Source: Larix sibirica
Taxonomy: Eukaryota > Streptophyta > Pinopsida > Pinales > Pinaceae
Direction of reading: 5' to 3'
NCBI GenBank assembly: GCA_004151065.3
Contig: NWUY0300002067.1
Coordinates: forward strand, 1-35,644
DNA length: 35,644 nucleotides
The position numbers were made by a program, and so were the translations under genes. The stretch's first letter is position 1. Each line of letters begins with the position of its first letter. Under the pieces are notes generated by a model. It was given only the letters and a program-made list of their open reading frames with translations. It was not told where the DNA came from and did no database searches. Shown here piece by piece: positions 9,741 through 20,930 of this stretch.

Positions 9741-11028
9741 CCTTCCTGAGGAATTGACACCTGACTATCATCATCATTGTGTAATATTTTCCTCGTCCTC
9801 ACTGACAAGATCATATCAGTGGTATATATGCCCTAAATATTTAGCAAATATAGAATGCAAGCACATAAAATGTTCATATTCTAAGGAATGTTCTCCATCC
9901 AATAGATTTGTAAGTATGGACTACCAACAATTTATAGAATTGTATGAATAGATCAGTACTCATAATACGCTGAAATTTTACGAAAAATGTTTAACAACCG
10001 CTTGCTTCAAGTGTTTTTTTAGAGTCTTTCTCATGCATCTGAGTCCAGGAAGACCAAAACACTAATGGTTACAATCGCTACCATGATAAACAAATCCCTA
10101 CGTTGGTTTTTATCAGACCAGGCATTCGAAGATGCTTGCACATGCCACTACCGTAATTGGACATCCACAATAGATTTGTTGACGACCACTCAAAACTCTC
10201 TTCATCTCTGTTACATGATCTTGTGATTACTCTAAGGATGAGGATTTTTGAAGATGAAACGATATCCAATGAAATGATAGTTGATAAGCAATATTCGAAT
10301 GAATTGGTTTTTCAGAGATTTGGGAGGACTAAGTGAAGAAAGCAACATTTTTTATGTAGAAAATTCGAACGCTCTAGGCACATTTCCCTTCATCAATTTG
10401 TGTGGAAGCATTTCTCATCATCCAATCCTTCCCGTTGCACACATACATCATCCATTATTCTTTTCAATATATCCCATTACATCAAGCAAAAACATTTACA
10501 CTTAACAATATATACTGGACTCTAATACACCCTTCCCATTCTTCCACCATGTGTATGTAAAATAACAAACTTTGGTTATGATAGTGGAGAAGAAAATAGA
10601 CCATTATGATAATGGATCGACAAGAATATCACACTTTAACACTGGATATAGCATATTCAAACATTAGACTTATCTATGATTTTGAAGAAAGATATTGTTT
10701 GTGTCCATTAACTTCTATAACCATGGTAATGTTATTTCCTTAGGCGTCCAGGTTTGCAATGTTCTTCCTTTCCTTTTTTTTCTTCCAATTTTACTAATGC
10801 AGACTCGAGAAATATCTCCGCACACTCCACAGCAGATTGTTGACTAATCAACACAACCCAAATACTCATTCACTTCTTTGGATACAAATTTCTTACTTGC
10901 CATGTCCATTAGGTCATAATCAATCCTCGTTCATCACCAAAGACATAAGCACATTTCATGCCATTTAAGCCAAACAATCATCACAACATGCAACCATCCA
11001 GTTTGATTGGAACCAAGAATCCAAACGT
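9741..11028. other. Unassigned spacer
   Basis: No convincing gene. Short open frames (for example 9730-9951 and 10281-10505 on +, 10078-10269 on -) have no recognisable domain. The part nearest 11028 should be the internal region of the LTR element whose primer site lies at 11029-11040, but I see no clear gag. A short stretch at 10291-10360 faintly recalls copia RNase H and was not accepted. Confidence 0.5.
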
Positions 11029-11040
11029 GCTATGATACCA
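11029..11040 (-). other. Primer binding site, initiator tRNA-Met type
   Basis: The minus strand reads TGGTATCATAGC, one mismatch from the common plant retrotransposon primer site TGGTATCAGAGC (complement of the tRNA-iMet 3' end). It lies two bases inside the CA end of the LTR fragment, the expected spacing. Confidence 0.65.
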
Positions 11041-11042
11041 CA

Positions 11043-11258
11043 TGACAAACATTAAATGAGCAAGAAGACCAAAACTACCCAGAAAGAATATGGAGAAAAG
11101 AGGGCAAAAGCCCGAGCAACTTTATTATTCACATGAACATAGCTTAAATACAATGCTTACAAGTAACTACCTTCAACCGTCAAGTAACAGTGAGGTTGTT
11201 AATCTAATTAGGACTTTATGATTAGACCCAGGTTTCTAATAGGTTTATATAAGAGTCA
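11043..11258 (-). mobile_element. Truncated LTR of a copia- or TRIM-like element
   Basis: Read on the minus strand, this ~216 bp has LTR architecture: a TATATAA box (RC of 11245-11251), an AATAAAG polyadenylation-type signal (RC of 11120-11126), a terminus ...TGTTTGTCA ending in CA at 11043, then two bases and a primer binding site. The U3 upstream of the TATA box is missing because LINE B sequence starts at about 11259, so it is a 5' fragment. Alternatively it is a very small terminal repeat opening TGAC and closing GTCA, as in a TRIM element. No partner LTR was found in the window. Confidence 0.55.
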
Positions 11259-12134
11259 TGTCTGAGTCTGTAAAAGTATTTTTCACCCAATCCTTGGTCA
11301 GAGATTTTATTTTGTGTAAATTTCCTTGGAAGGGCTCCATAGCATGTAAAGACAAATCCTAGTTGTATGGCCTCCAATTTTCCTGGACTAGAAGCCTAAA
11401 ATCCTCATAGAGCAACCAATGGGAGTTAAATTTGAATGGAGTAGGTGGTTTTTGGGAGGGTGAAGCTATTTCCAAGAGAATAAGAAAATGGTCAAAGTGC
11501 CCCATCTTTAATATAGAGGATCTATAAGCTGTTAGTTTGAGGAGCGGATGCTCATTAAGAAGAAATCGATCAATATGTTTGGAAATTAACCCCCTCCATA
11601 ATGCTTGTTAGACCATGTAGTCCCAGGGCTGTCAGGTTCAATATCAATCAAATTTAGGTTATCTAAATGGTGAGAGAAGTAATCAACCAAGGTATCTTTC
11701 CTAGTGCTACGGCCCCCGGATTCGCATCCGTATAAGGTAAAATTGAGATCGCCTCCCAGGAGGAGGTGGGGGCGGGCATCAATGCCATTACCAAAAAAAT
11801 AATTCCAAAAGGATTTACGATCATGAGATGGGGTGTAAACATTAAGCAGGTCCACCAAGGTATTAAGAATTTTTGGAAAAACATGTAGCATAGATAAAGT
11901 GTCAGGTACATACCAAAGAATGTAAAACAAGTGAGTCTAGCCAACCAAGGGCTAATCTGTCAGAATTGTCCATAGCATCAACGGTGGGGAAAGTCCATTT
12001 CGGGAGCTTCTTTTTTAGGATCTTGAATGTTGAATCCGAAGATCACATAGTTTCTTGAATGTACAAGACTGAAGAGCGATGTATTTGTACCAATATTTTT
12101 GGGGACCTTGTTTCTAGGGAGTCTCAATCCCTCG
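11259..12134 (-). pseudogene. LINE B ORF2 endonuclease (3' portion of split element)
   Basis: The EEP/APE-like endonuclease of an L1-type LINE. From 12134 downward: GLRLPRNKVPKN, the tail of the WNxRGLxxPxK motif; VLYIQETM (LQETK class, with the metal-binding Glu); NVYTPSHDRKSFWNYFFG; LGGDLNFTLYGCESGG (near 11720-11760); DTLVDYFSHHLDNLNLIDIE; PGTTWSNKHYGGG. A frameshift near 11590 follows, then ISKHIDRFLLNEHP and FDHFLILLEI (decayed SDHxPI), and PFKFNSHWLLYEDF. Homology continues to KDWVKNTF and ends at the LTR fragment near 11259, so RT and RNase H are gone. The other half of this element lies beyond the Ty3 insertion at 22236. Confidence 0.8.
12130..12134 (-). repeat. Left target site duplication of the Ty3 element
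   Basis: CCTCG directly outside the left LTR pairs with CCTCA at 22236-22240 (four of five identical; the difference is G/A). A 5 bp duplication is standard for Ty3/gypsy integrases. Confidence 0.75.
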
Positions 12135-12916
12135 TGTTGGCACAAAATTGAGATCAAGATTCTTGCGCATGGGCCAACAAAAGGGAACTAATGTAGTCTA
12201 CAGTGCTGGCATTTTCAATCCCCTTAAGGGGAAATGTATCACCGGAAGCATTGCCGAGGCTGGCATAAGATAGGGAGCAATTAACTGTATAGGAGCAAGT
12301 GTGAGGCTTTGTTACTCATATCACAGGAATATCAATCACAACATTAATTAATACTACAGATCACAACATTACTTAATATCATGGATTGCAGTAACACTTA
12401 ACAACACATATCACAACAACACTTAAGCATTATCCATTTAATCATATCATGATAAAAGCAAATAGCAGTATATCAGATCCAGACATAACATAGAAAATTA
12501 AAGGGGCCCAAAAATACTTTCATTATGATAACCAATTTCCATTACAATAGTCACATTATGGCTCTTAGGCCTTGCATTCACCACAGAATTACACGTCGCG
12601 GGATATCCTCTTATACAAATAAAACCCAAAACCCGCATACATAATATCCACTATAGATCTACCAGTCTATTTCCTCAATTGGATTTGATCTTCTTCTTGC
12701 TCGGATGTTCATGGTGTCTCATGCATGCTCCCTTTCTCTCCTCTCTTTTGCTCATCCTTCGCTTCCTTTATACCCGCGGAACGGGTCAAAAACTAGTCTA
12801 AAGGTTGTTGTAGTTGTTACCTCTTTTTCGCAACATCCCCTTCCTTTCCGCAACTTTCTTCCTTAGTCTTCTCTTCTTTCTCCTTTTATGATATTCTAAA
12901 AAAAAAGGATCCAACA
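12135..12916 (-). repeat. 3' LTR of the Ty3 element (782 bp)
   Basis: A direct repeat of 21451-22235, bounded by TGTTGG and CCAACA. Shared landmarks include TTGCGCATGGGCCAACAAAA near the left end, GTTACTCATAT, TTCCATTACAA and TTCTTCTTGCTC. On the minus strand a TATAAAG box is present (RC of 12766-12772). Small indels and many substitutions separate it from the other LTR. Confidence 0.9.
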
Positions 12917-14219
12917 ATCCCTGAACACAAAGGTTGACTTGCCCTTGAGTCAACTTTGTTGTGTGACTGATCCTTGTGCATCTTCTATTGTCGGTCCTTC
13001 AAACAAAGGAGCCAACTTCGGTACTAAACAATGTCGGATTAGCACTTCTGATATTGAAAAACTTCAATGTTTATCCATTCTCTCAGTTATACTGAAGAAA
13101 ATTACCATATGTTACGCCAAGGAAAAATGCCTATAATAAATATTATAGCCTGCTTAGTTGTGGCATTATAGGAAAAACAATCAAAAAATGAATTTTTGTC
13201 ATTAAAATCTTCATTCTTGGGGACTCCATTTTAGATGGAAAATCATTGTCTTCCTATTCAACAAAATACCAAGCCGCTATCGACCATTTTCAGAGCATCA
13301 ATGAGACTAAGAAACGAGGATGAAGCATGGGCACTGATACCAGCAAGGTTAGCGGTTGTGTCTTGGCTTGCAAGATGTCACTCTCTCAAACTCCCATAAA
13401 ATTTTGTGATGGCAGCAGGGGGCTTAAGAGTGTGATATGTGGCAGGAACATCAGGGCTAACTCTCATCCAACTGAACATCATGATTTCTCGAAATGTTCA
13501 TCTAATGGGAGTCCTAAAATTCCTACCAAACATTATCCTGAAATTTTCATCTAATGTGAGTGGTGTCTGGGAGCGATAAATGTGGTTCTCTACATGGAAG
13601 AAACTAAGCAAGGCCTGCCAACAGATAACATCTCATATAACAAAAAGGGGTTCAACATAACGGTAGGAGGAACTATTTGCATGGCTACAACAAGGCGAAA
13701 CATGGGAAAATGACTTGTGGATGGAAAGGGGTGCTATGTATCCTTATATAGATGTGGGATTATAGTGGGGTATCCTTTCATATTGTATGGATTGGATGGG
13801 AAATTATGCGTTAGGGATCCGGTATGGGGTTGGAATCTTCATGATGATAATCGCACAGGTCAAGGATAACGATTTAGGAATCATACATGCGACAATGGGG
13901 TAATGATGAACGATGGATCACCTGGGTGGGATAGCTAAGTGGTTGGATTTGCTGTAGAAATGAGGTAGTGAATCTTCCCATGATGACACACCGAATGAGC
14001 CAGAATGGTTGTGGCTTTGCATGAGTATCCAATGATTTGATGGATAAAGCAACTGTACTACTGCAACATAATACTTAAAAAATCCAATTGTAATTGTGGG
14101 TCCCTCCCTGACCACAATGGTGAGGAATAACTGGAAAACAAAATAAATTGTGGAAACCAACTAAAGACCGAAGAGAAAATCACTAAACTAACAAAAAGAA
14201 ATCCTAACTCCTAACTAAC
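12917..14219. other. Post-integrase region of the Ty3 element, non-coding or unrecognised
   Basis: About 1.3 kb between the end of integrase and the 3' LTR. Open frames here are short (12939-13136 and 13327-13554 on +, 13918-14160 on -) and show no domain that I recognise. A purine-rich tract expected at the LTR edge is reduced to TTCAGGGAT on the minus strand. Tat-lineage elements can carry long 3' regions with extra frames, but I cannot support one. Confidence 0.55.
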
Positions 14220-15490
14220 TCACTCCCGAAGAAGGAGTGGTATCTTGAGAAAATACTGATTAGAAGTGTAGGAATTCAAGAGTGCACCATTCACCCATCT
14301 TGGATTCAATATGTCATCAAATTGTGCAAGTTTCAAAACACTTAAATACTTGATTTCGACAACAATGAATGGTCCCATCCAATGCATTTGTAATTTCCTT
14401 AAATGCTCCATAAACTTGTTGTCATACAACAATAATTTGTCGCCTTTGGAAAATAGTTTCTTCTTGACATGTCTATCATGACACGCCTTCTATCACCCTT
14501 GTTCAATTATTGCATGGTATTCTGTCATAAAACATGATCCTTCAAGTTCCATTAGTTCCACAATCCATTATGCAACTGATTCTTCTTCTATCATTTGTGT
14601 TGCATGTGCAATGTAAAGACTTGGAACTATAAATTTAGTGGGAACTATTGCGCTTTTGCTATAGACCAACTGAAATGGAGTCTATTTGTGGATCTTCTTA
14701 GTAGTGGTATTTTAATTCCATAGTACAACTAGAATCTTATCATCCCAATAATCCATGTTTGATCAACAGACTTTAGTTAGTTTGATCTCCATAATCTTGT
14801 TAAATGCTTCTGCAGTGTTGTTCTCTTGAGGATGATAAGGACTTATTTGATGATACTAAATCAGAAATTTAGTTGTCAGTTCCTCAACGGTATTGTTTGG
14901 AAAATGATTTCCTTGATCACTTGTGATATTTCTAGGGCACTTGAATTGAGTAATAATGTTTTCACAATGAATGGATCAGGTGTCTCTGCATAACAGTCTC
15001 GGACTGGTGCTGCTTCGTCCCAATTAGTTAAATAATCTATTGCGGTAATAATATAACGAGCTTTTGAATGCTTCGTTGGTGGGTTGATGGGTCCTACAAA
15101 GTTTATCGCCCATTTGTCAAATGGCTACAGCACTCGAATCGACTGCAATGGGAGTTCATCTCTTTGGGATGGTTAACCAACACACTGGAAGATGTCGCAT
15201 TTCCTTGTGTACTCCTTAGCATCTTTGAATATTGTAGGCCACCATGGTCCTTCTTGTAGCACCTTTCTACCTATAGATTTTCCATCGACACTCCTGAAAC
15301 TCCAACATGACATTCCCACAGGATACTTTCATGTTCATGATCTAGTACACATCTATGCAAGATGCCATCAATCTCCAGTTTGTATAGTTGTCCTGCAGTT
15401 AACTGGTATTCCCCAGCTCTTACAATTAAGTGCCTCTTCTGATTCGGGGAATAGTCATCTGGAGCCTTTCCTGTGGTGAGGAACAAGGTG
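14220..15490 (-). pseudogene. Ty3 integrase
   Basis: Integrase inserts the cDNA copy into the genome. From 15486 downward: KAPDDYSPNQKRHLIVRAGE, then ILHRCVLDHEHESILWECH (N-terminal zinc region), PWWPTIFKDAKEY with RKCDIFQCVG (Cys pair), and WAINFVGPI at 15086-15112, where the usual WGIDFVGPI catalytic Asp is Asn. ARYIITAIDYLTNWDEA follows. NITSDQGNHF (about 14904-14933) keeps the second Asp, and ENNTAEAFNKI keeps the Glu. The C-terminus is open at 14432-14220: LLLYDNKFMEHLRKL, MHWMGPFIVVEI, PRWVNGALLNSY. Several stops and shifts lie between 15190 and 14440. The missing first Asp alone would abolish catalysis. Confidence 0.87.
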
Positions 15491-15569
15491 ATTTATTCTA
15501 GGTGAATTTGGATGGATTCTACTCTTCATAATGCAACATCTGGTAGCTAATTTTCCACCGATCCATTAA

Positions 15570-15960
15570 ATTCTTATGATTCTATGTGAGAGAGATGATT
15601 GCGTCCATGGTTTTGCTTCTCGAGTTTCACTTTGACTTCAAAAGAAAATTCCTGAAACACTAGAAGTAACCATCTACAGATTATCCATTCTAATACTAAC
15701 TTGTTTACCATATACTTTAGAGCAGATTGATCCATGAATAACTTGAAATGTCCTCCCAAAAGGTAATGGCGGAACTTCTATAATGCATATATCATAGCCA
15801 ATCATCCTCGCTCTGTTGTCATATAGTTGCACCCTGCTTGTGATGGATTTCTATTGGAAAAGCAAATTGGATGGTCCATCTCCCCTTCTCTTGGATGGGA
15901 CAATATAGAACCAAGAGTGATTCCTTATGCATCCACATGGACATGAAAATCCTTTATCCA
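15570..15960 (-). pseudogene. Ty3 RNase H
   Basis: RNase H of the Ty3 polyprotein, degrading template RNA during cDNA synthesis. It starts at FHVHVDA-GITLG near 15950-15900, with an internal stop one codon after the first Asp block. It continues through HPREGEMDHPICFSNRNPSQ, CNYMTTERG, LGGHFKLFMDQSALKYMVNK (TDHxALK-type motif, 15759-15700) and FEVKVKLEKQNHGRNHLSHI (the PGxxNxxADxLSR-type end, final Asp altered to Asn). It directly follows the RT connection without a spacer, normal for the family. Confidence 0.85.
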
Positions 15961-16965
15961 ATCAGGAAATGCTAGGATTTGAGCATTTACAATTCTATCT
16001 TTCAACGTGTTGAATGCTTTTTCACAATCGTTGTTCCATTGAAATGTCTTGACCTTCTTCAACAATTTGTCGACTGGTGCAATAATGGATGCATAGTTGT
16101 GAATGAATCTTCTACAGTTCCTAGTGTGACCCAATGTGGATAACAATTATTTTACTATCCTAGGTTCCTGTAGATTTACAATAGCCACAATTTTTGCAGG
16201 ATCAACCAGTACTCCATTTTTGCATACAATATGTCCTATCAACTTTCCAAAAGGTACAAAGAAGATACACTTATGTAGATTCAATGAAATGCTCGTCTGT
16301 CTGCAAAGTTATAGGATGATTTGGAGAAGTGCTACATGGTCTTTGAGTAAGTTTTAAACGGTCCAGTCATCTAGATATACTTCCAAGAACTTACATAGAA
16401 ATTTGCGGAAATATGCGATCATTATTCTTGAGAATACAATTGGTGCATTTTTAAGTCCAAACGGCATGACATTATATGCAAAGGATTCCCATTCAGTAGT
16501 AAATGTAGTCTTCTTTTTATCTTCTTCAGCGATCCTGACCTAATGGTATCCTGAAAATCCATTAGTGAAGGAGTATGCTTCGTTCCCTGCCACTTGATCT
16601 AGGACTTCATCACTAAACGGTGTATGCAATGGGTCATGGACACAAGAAACATTCAGGTTGTGATAATCAACACAAACTTGGATACTCTTTGTGTCCTTCT
16701 TGCTCTGGTTCATGATGGGGATAATCTATTCAGACTCATCAACTAGAAAAATCAGACCTGCATTGAGCATGTGGTCAATCACCTTCTTCACTTTTTGCTT
16801 TATATGGGGATTCAACCGATATGAACAGTTCTTTATAGGTTTAGCATATGGCTTCAATATAATATTCATCTCCCCTAAGTTTCTTTGAATTGGTTTTAGA
16901 TTTGTGAAGCTTTGCGGAAAAAAATCTTCATATTCCTTCAAGAGTGATGTGACCTCATACATTGT
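15961..16965 (-). pseudogene. Ty3 reverse transcriptase
   Basis: RT domain from about 16962 downward: EYEDFFPQSFTNLKPI; RLNPHIKQKVKKVIDHMLNA; GLIFLVDESE; VCVDYHNLN; KKTTFTTEWESFAYNVMPFG and FGLKNAPIVFSRI (near 16490-16420); and EVYLDDWTV with an intact YLDD (16362-16373). Then come LNLHKCIFFVPFGKLIGHIV, LSTLGHTRNCRRFIHNYASI and LKKVKTFQWNNDCEKAFNTL (16146-15960). It has two in-frame stops (for example after DESE and at GYH-VRI) but fewer frame breaks than the rest of the polyprotein. Confidence 0.9.
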
Positions 16966-17895
16966 TTGGTCATCTCAGTAGTCTCCAATAGCTACCATAT
17001 TAGGCTTGTATTCAATGCCAATATTTATTTTCTTTAATTGCATAGGTTGCATATAAATTTCTCCAGTATCTTTGGTTTTGATTTGACTGACTTACTGAGT
17101 GCCTTTTGATTCCTAGAAGGTTATATGTTGGAACTTCTCTAGTTCATTTGGTTATGGATTATCCTGGTCCACCTTCATGCAACTAAGTGGTTGTCTCATT
17201 TTAGGGATGGCCAAGTGGAATTCATCCAGTTCTTGGTGCATAGGAAAAATATATGAGTGACCTACATTCCTCATCCGATCCATAAATAACACACCTTTGA
17301 TGGCTATTAATGCATCGGTCATCATTTCACTTGTTGCGGAGAAGGATAAATCTTGACAAAATTTGGCATGTAACATTTTCCATCAATTAGCATGTCTCCT
17401 TGTCTCCTCATGTAGATACCAAGTTTTTGGAATGGGACCAGCTTTGTGGAAGAATTTATGAATACAAAATTGTGTCTACAATCCTCCTGAATCCCTCTAG
17501 TGCTCACACTAGTCAATATACTCATAGGGATTACTCTCCCACATTTAAACTTCTTCCATCATATTAGCATATCTAGATGGCTTGAATATGATCATCAAAG
17601 TTAACTAAGTAGTGTCCCAATTAGGAAAATCATCTTTGTGTGTATCCCACCATCTTGAAAGAGTTCCTTCGAGTGCTATGTCCATGACCTCCATGCTATA
17701 TTCGTTTGCTACTGAATATTCCATCACCTAGAGGAAAGTATCTAAACCATTGGTCCCATCATACATTAGTGTATTATTTGGTTCTATGTTGATCCATCAA
17801 AACAATTTCACCATTGCGCAGTGCCTGGATGAAATCTCATGTCGATGCCCATTTTTCAAATTGTCCTAAACTTCTTAAGAGTCGTTGTCAAATGA
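16966..17895 (-). other. Protease-RT linker of the Ty3 polyprotein
   Basis: Sequence between protease and RT. One open piece (17525-17322: STRGIQEDCRHNFVFINSST ... KLGIYMRRQGDMLIDGKCYM) looks like decayed polyprotein in the correct strand and place, but has no named domain. The rest is broken by stops. Confidence 0.5.
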
Positions 17896-18425
17896 TTAGA
17901 TACTTCTCCAGCTCACTAAACCCTCTACATTTGGGTTCACATAATCATCCCTCTTACCTATTGTTAGAGAGTAGATATCATCTAAAAAATCTTGTTCCAT
18001 ATTCTCTTGAGTTGCCTCTATGTATTGCGGACCTTGATGTAGATCTACGGGTTGTGTTATCTTCATACAATCATCCTCAAAGTTCATCATTCTATTTTTC
18101 AAATCAGTTATCTTATTGTTTTCATAGGCCCACTCAATTCCAAGCAACGTTGGATAAGGGTATGTATCTCCCATGATCTCAATTACTTCAAAGTCTGTGG
18201 TGGTTTTGGCAGCCCCCAAATCCACTTCTACGTTCTCTAGTCGGCCAATGGGGAAAATAACATACTAGTTTTTCATACGCAATCGGATGGGGGAGTAGAC
18301 AAGATTTGGGGGACCCATTGCTTCCCATGATCTTTTCAGCAAGATATTCACATCAGAACCTAAGCCCAACATCACATTCTTAATATCATAGCCATGCACT
18401 TTTGAATCCAAACGAAATTCTCGGC
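17896..18425 (-). pseudogene. Ty3 aspartic protease
   Basis: A retropepsin-like protease that matures Gag-Pol. The core reads KVHGYDIKNVMLGLGSDVNI at about 18400-18340. Plant Tat-type elements usually have DLGSDVN at this active site, so the catalytic Asp is Gly here (motif 18349-18366). Downstream are SWEAMGPPNLVYSPIRLRM, FPIGRLENVEVDLGA, then the open frame 18225-17896 with DFEVIEIMGDTYPYPTLLGI and EWAYENNKITDLKNRMMNFE, a standard continuation. One stop (RMKN-YVIF) interrupts it. Confidence 0.82.
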
Positions 18426-20930
18426 CTATTTTCTTCCTTCTCCTTTGTCATACTAACTTCAAGTTTCTTTCTGGTAGCGGAGCACAGATTTCACCATACA
18501 TTTCCACAACGTCTGATATGTTTTGAAGCACACCACATAATCTCTGAGTGGCTTTCTCATCTTCCAATATATCCTTTAGTAAGTGAAACCATAATGAGTC
18601 CTTTTCTTTATTAGTGCTTCACCCTTCACCTTCAGTTCTTGTATCATCTAGCTGGAGCTGGTGAATTAATCTTGGATTCTCTTGGGATAGTAGGTTTGGT
18701 ATTTGACCAAACATATCAGTGGATTCCTTGTGTATTTCTTTCTGTTGCACTATAATATACTTATTTTTCTTCAGTGTTTCATTCCTAATCACAAAGGAGT
18801 TTAGCCATCGTCAATTTCCTCCCACTTTTGTGCCTTCTCGAGTGACCACAAATCCTTCTGCAGTTCGTTCTTCCCAAGGTTTAAAATTTACAAAGTCGGC
18901 AGGTCTTCTTGCGTGATCTTCCCACTTGGAGATAAGCTTAGGACATTCTTCCATAGTGTGATTTTTAGTGTGACAATATGTACACCATGGTCTTTTGGGA
19001 AAAGGACATTCACGGGAAAGATGTCCAATTTCATTGCAGTTGTAGCATGGTAAAGGTCATGTATGACCTCCTCCTCATCCAGCTCCAAATCCTCGACCAT
19101 GGTCCCCTCCTCCTGTTCCTGGAGGTTGATATGCTACCTGGAATATAGATCGATCTAATTTTCTATTAGGGCATCCAAGGCTCGACATTTCTCAATGCTA
19201 TGAATAATAGATCTACAAAATTCACAGTAGACCCTATTTGGTACTAAGGATTACTTCTGTAGAATCGAGCAAAGTTGAGGTGGATGACCAAATGATTTGC
19301 ATATATCACAAAAATCATTAGGAAAATCACTTGGTGGTTCTGGACAGGATGGCCTTCTTGTAGAATGAAACAGATTTACTGCAACAACCTACGCAATTGT
19401 TGCACTCAGCCTTGTATTGAATTGTCCACCTGGCGACACTTGTCCCTCTCTTGGTTGCGAACATTCTGAAGCATGATGTCCTTTGTAACCAGTACATCAT
19501 ACCTGCGGTCGGGCTTCTTTTGGCGTATTCAGGTGTTGGAGCTTTTCAATTATTTCTTCTAATTTATTATGCACTTGCTCCAATTCTCCATAATATCAAG
19601 TCCCAACTCCCAGGGAGTTTGGATAGTTCGCCATTGCCTCAATCTTCATCGCCTGCTCCAATGCAATCTTGGGTGAGTCAATTACTTGTTGCAATAGAGG
19701 TATTCGTGTTAGTGGTAACAATCCATTAATAAACCATTCCTTATGATGGGATTCATGGAATGGATATTTTAACTTGGTCCGCACACCTTGAAGCGTCGTG
19801 TATATGCCCAAGCTATTTCTTTGTGCATCTATCAAATTTCTCCGAGTTTCGCGACACCTTGTTGTTGAGACTTTGGTTTCGAAAACTCATCCAAAATTAG
19901 TTTCTTTAATTCCTCCAAAATAGGAGCTGGTGTGTTTGTACCCCATTTCTCGATCAACCTCATGTACCACTGTAAATCCCTTCCATAGAGGGTTGTCTGA
20001 AGCTCTACCATTTTGGACACTACTGGGGTCACCATAGCATTCCATATTGCTTCACAAAGAAATCAATCATTTGGGTTGTGTCATCTTCTATGTTGTTCCC
20101 CCAATTTTTTCGAAACTTCAAGGGTGGTCCTACTGGAAATCCTGTCATTATTGTTGTAGTTGTTTTTCCTACTAATATAAACCCTTGGGGTCCTGGTTGT
20201 GATACAATGTTGCTACTAGGATGCTGAGAACTACTACTAATAACACCTATTAAATAAATGCTTTGAGATCTATTGGTACTACTATTCATCTTATTATACC
20301 ACGGTAATTGTAAAACCATATTTTGAGAGTCTGTTACAATATTTTTCAAATGTGTCTGGGGGTCAGTTAGGGGAGTGCTAGTTCTGTTGCTTCTTGTGCC
20401 TACTTTCACATCAATGGGGGTCCATTTTATGGAGTACTACCATTTTTCTCAAGTCCTGATAATTCTTGATGATATTCATCTGCTTCCAGGGCTATTTTTA
20501 GCGATTGATATGGCACTTCATCACGTCACAACTGGTACTCACTGTCCTGCCTCATGCTTGGGCCTTCTTCCCAATTTCCCCTTACTGTTCTATCTGACAC
20601 TCTATCATGTTATCTCTGAGTTTGGAATTAGTCATATTCTCTCTTTTCTTCATATGATGTAGCTCCTCTTGAATTTCTTCACTATTTTCCCCATTCCTTA
20701 TGTTTTCTTCCAGTTGCGTGGTTCTTCTTTGCGCTTCTCTTAGTTGGTATTTCCACCATTTTTCTTTGATTTCTACTCTTCGCTTTGCTCACTCAGCCCT
20801 GGCTTCAACACTATCAACCTCCTCCATTGACGCTAGGTCTACCTTCGGTAATGTAACAACATCACCTCGACTTTTCCCCCTAGGCACAAAGGGTTTAATC
20901 CTCCATTCTAATCCAGTCTAAAGGAAAAAA
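18426..20930 (-). pseudogene. Ty3 gag: coiled coil, capsid, four zinc knuckles
   Basis: Gag forms the particle and binds the RNA. From 20921 downward: KPFVPRGKSRGDVVTLPKVD, then a long charged helix (AKRRVEIKEKWWKYQLREAQ, then EENIRNGENSEEIQEELHHM) that should form a coiled coil. The capsid part lies at about 20160-19600 (FPVGPPLKFRKNWGN, LYGRDLQWYMRLIEKWGTNT, ILEELKKLILDEFSKP, YPFHESHHKEWFINGLLPLT). Four CX2CX4HX4C knuckles follow at 19310-19269, 19226-19185, 19047-19006 and 18984-18943, with a degenerate one near 19500. KPWEERTAEGFVVTREGTKV leads towards the protease. Stops and shifts recur; the start codon cannot be fixed. Confidence 0.82.

Noticed and set aside
10281-10505. Possible copia RNase H (WFFRDLGGLSEESNIFYVEN)
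   Set aside because: Similarity covers only about 25 residues; the expected NPVFHERSKHI block does not follow convincingly in any frame.
12917-12926. Polypurine tract of the Ty3 element
   Set aside because: Only TTCAGGGAT is visible at the expected place; too short to annotate separately.
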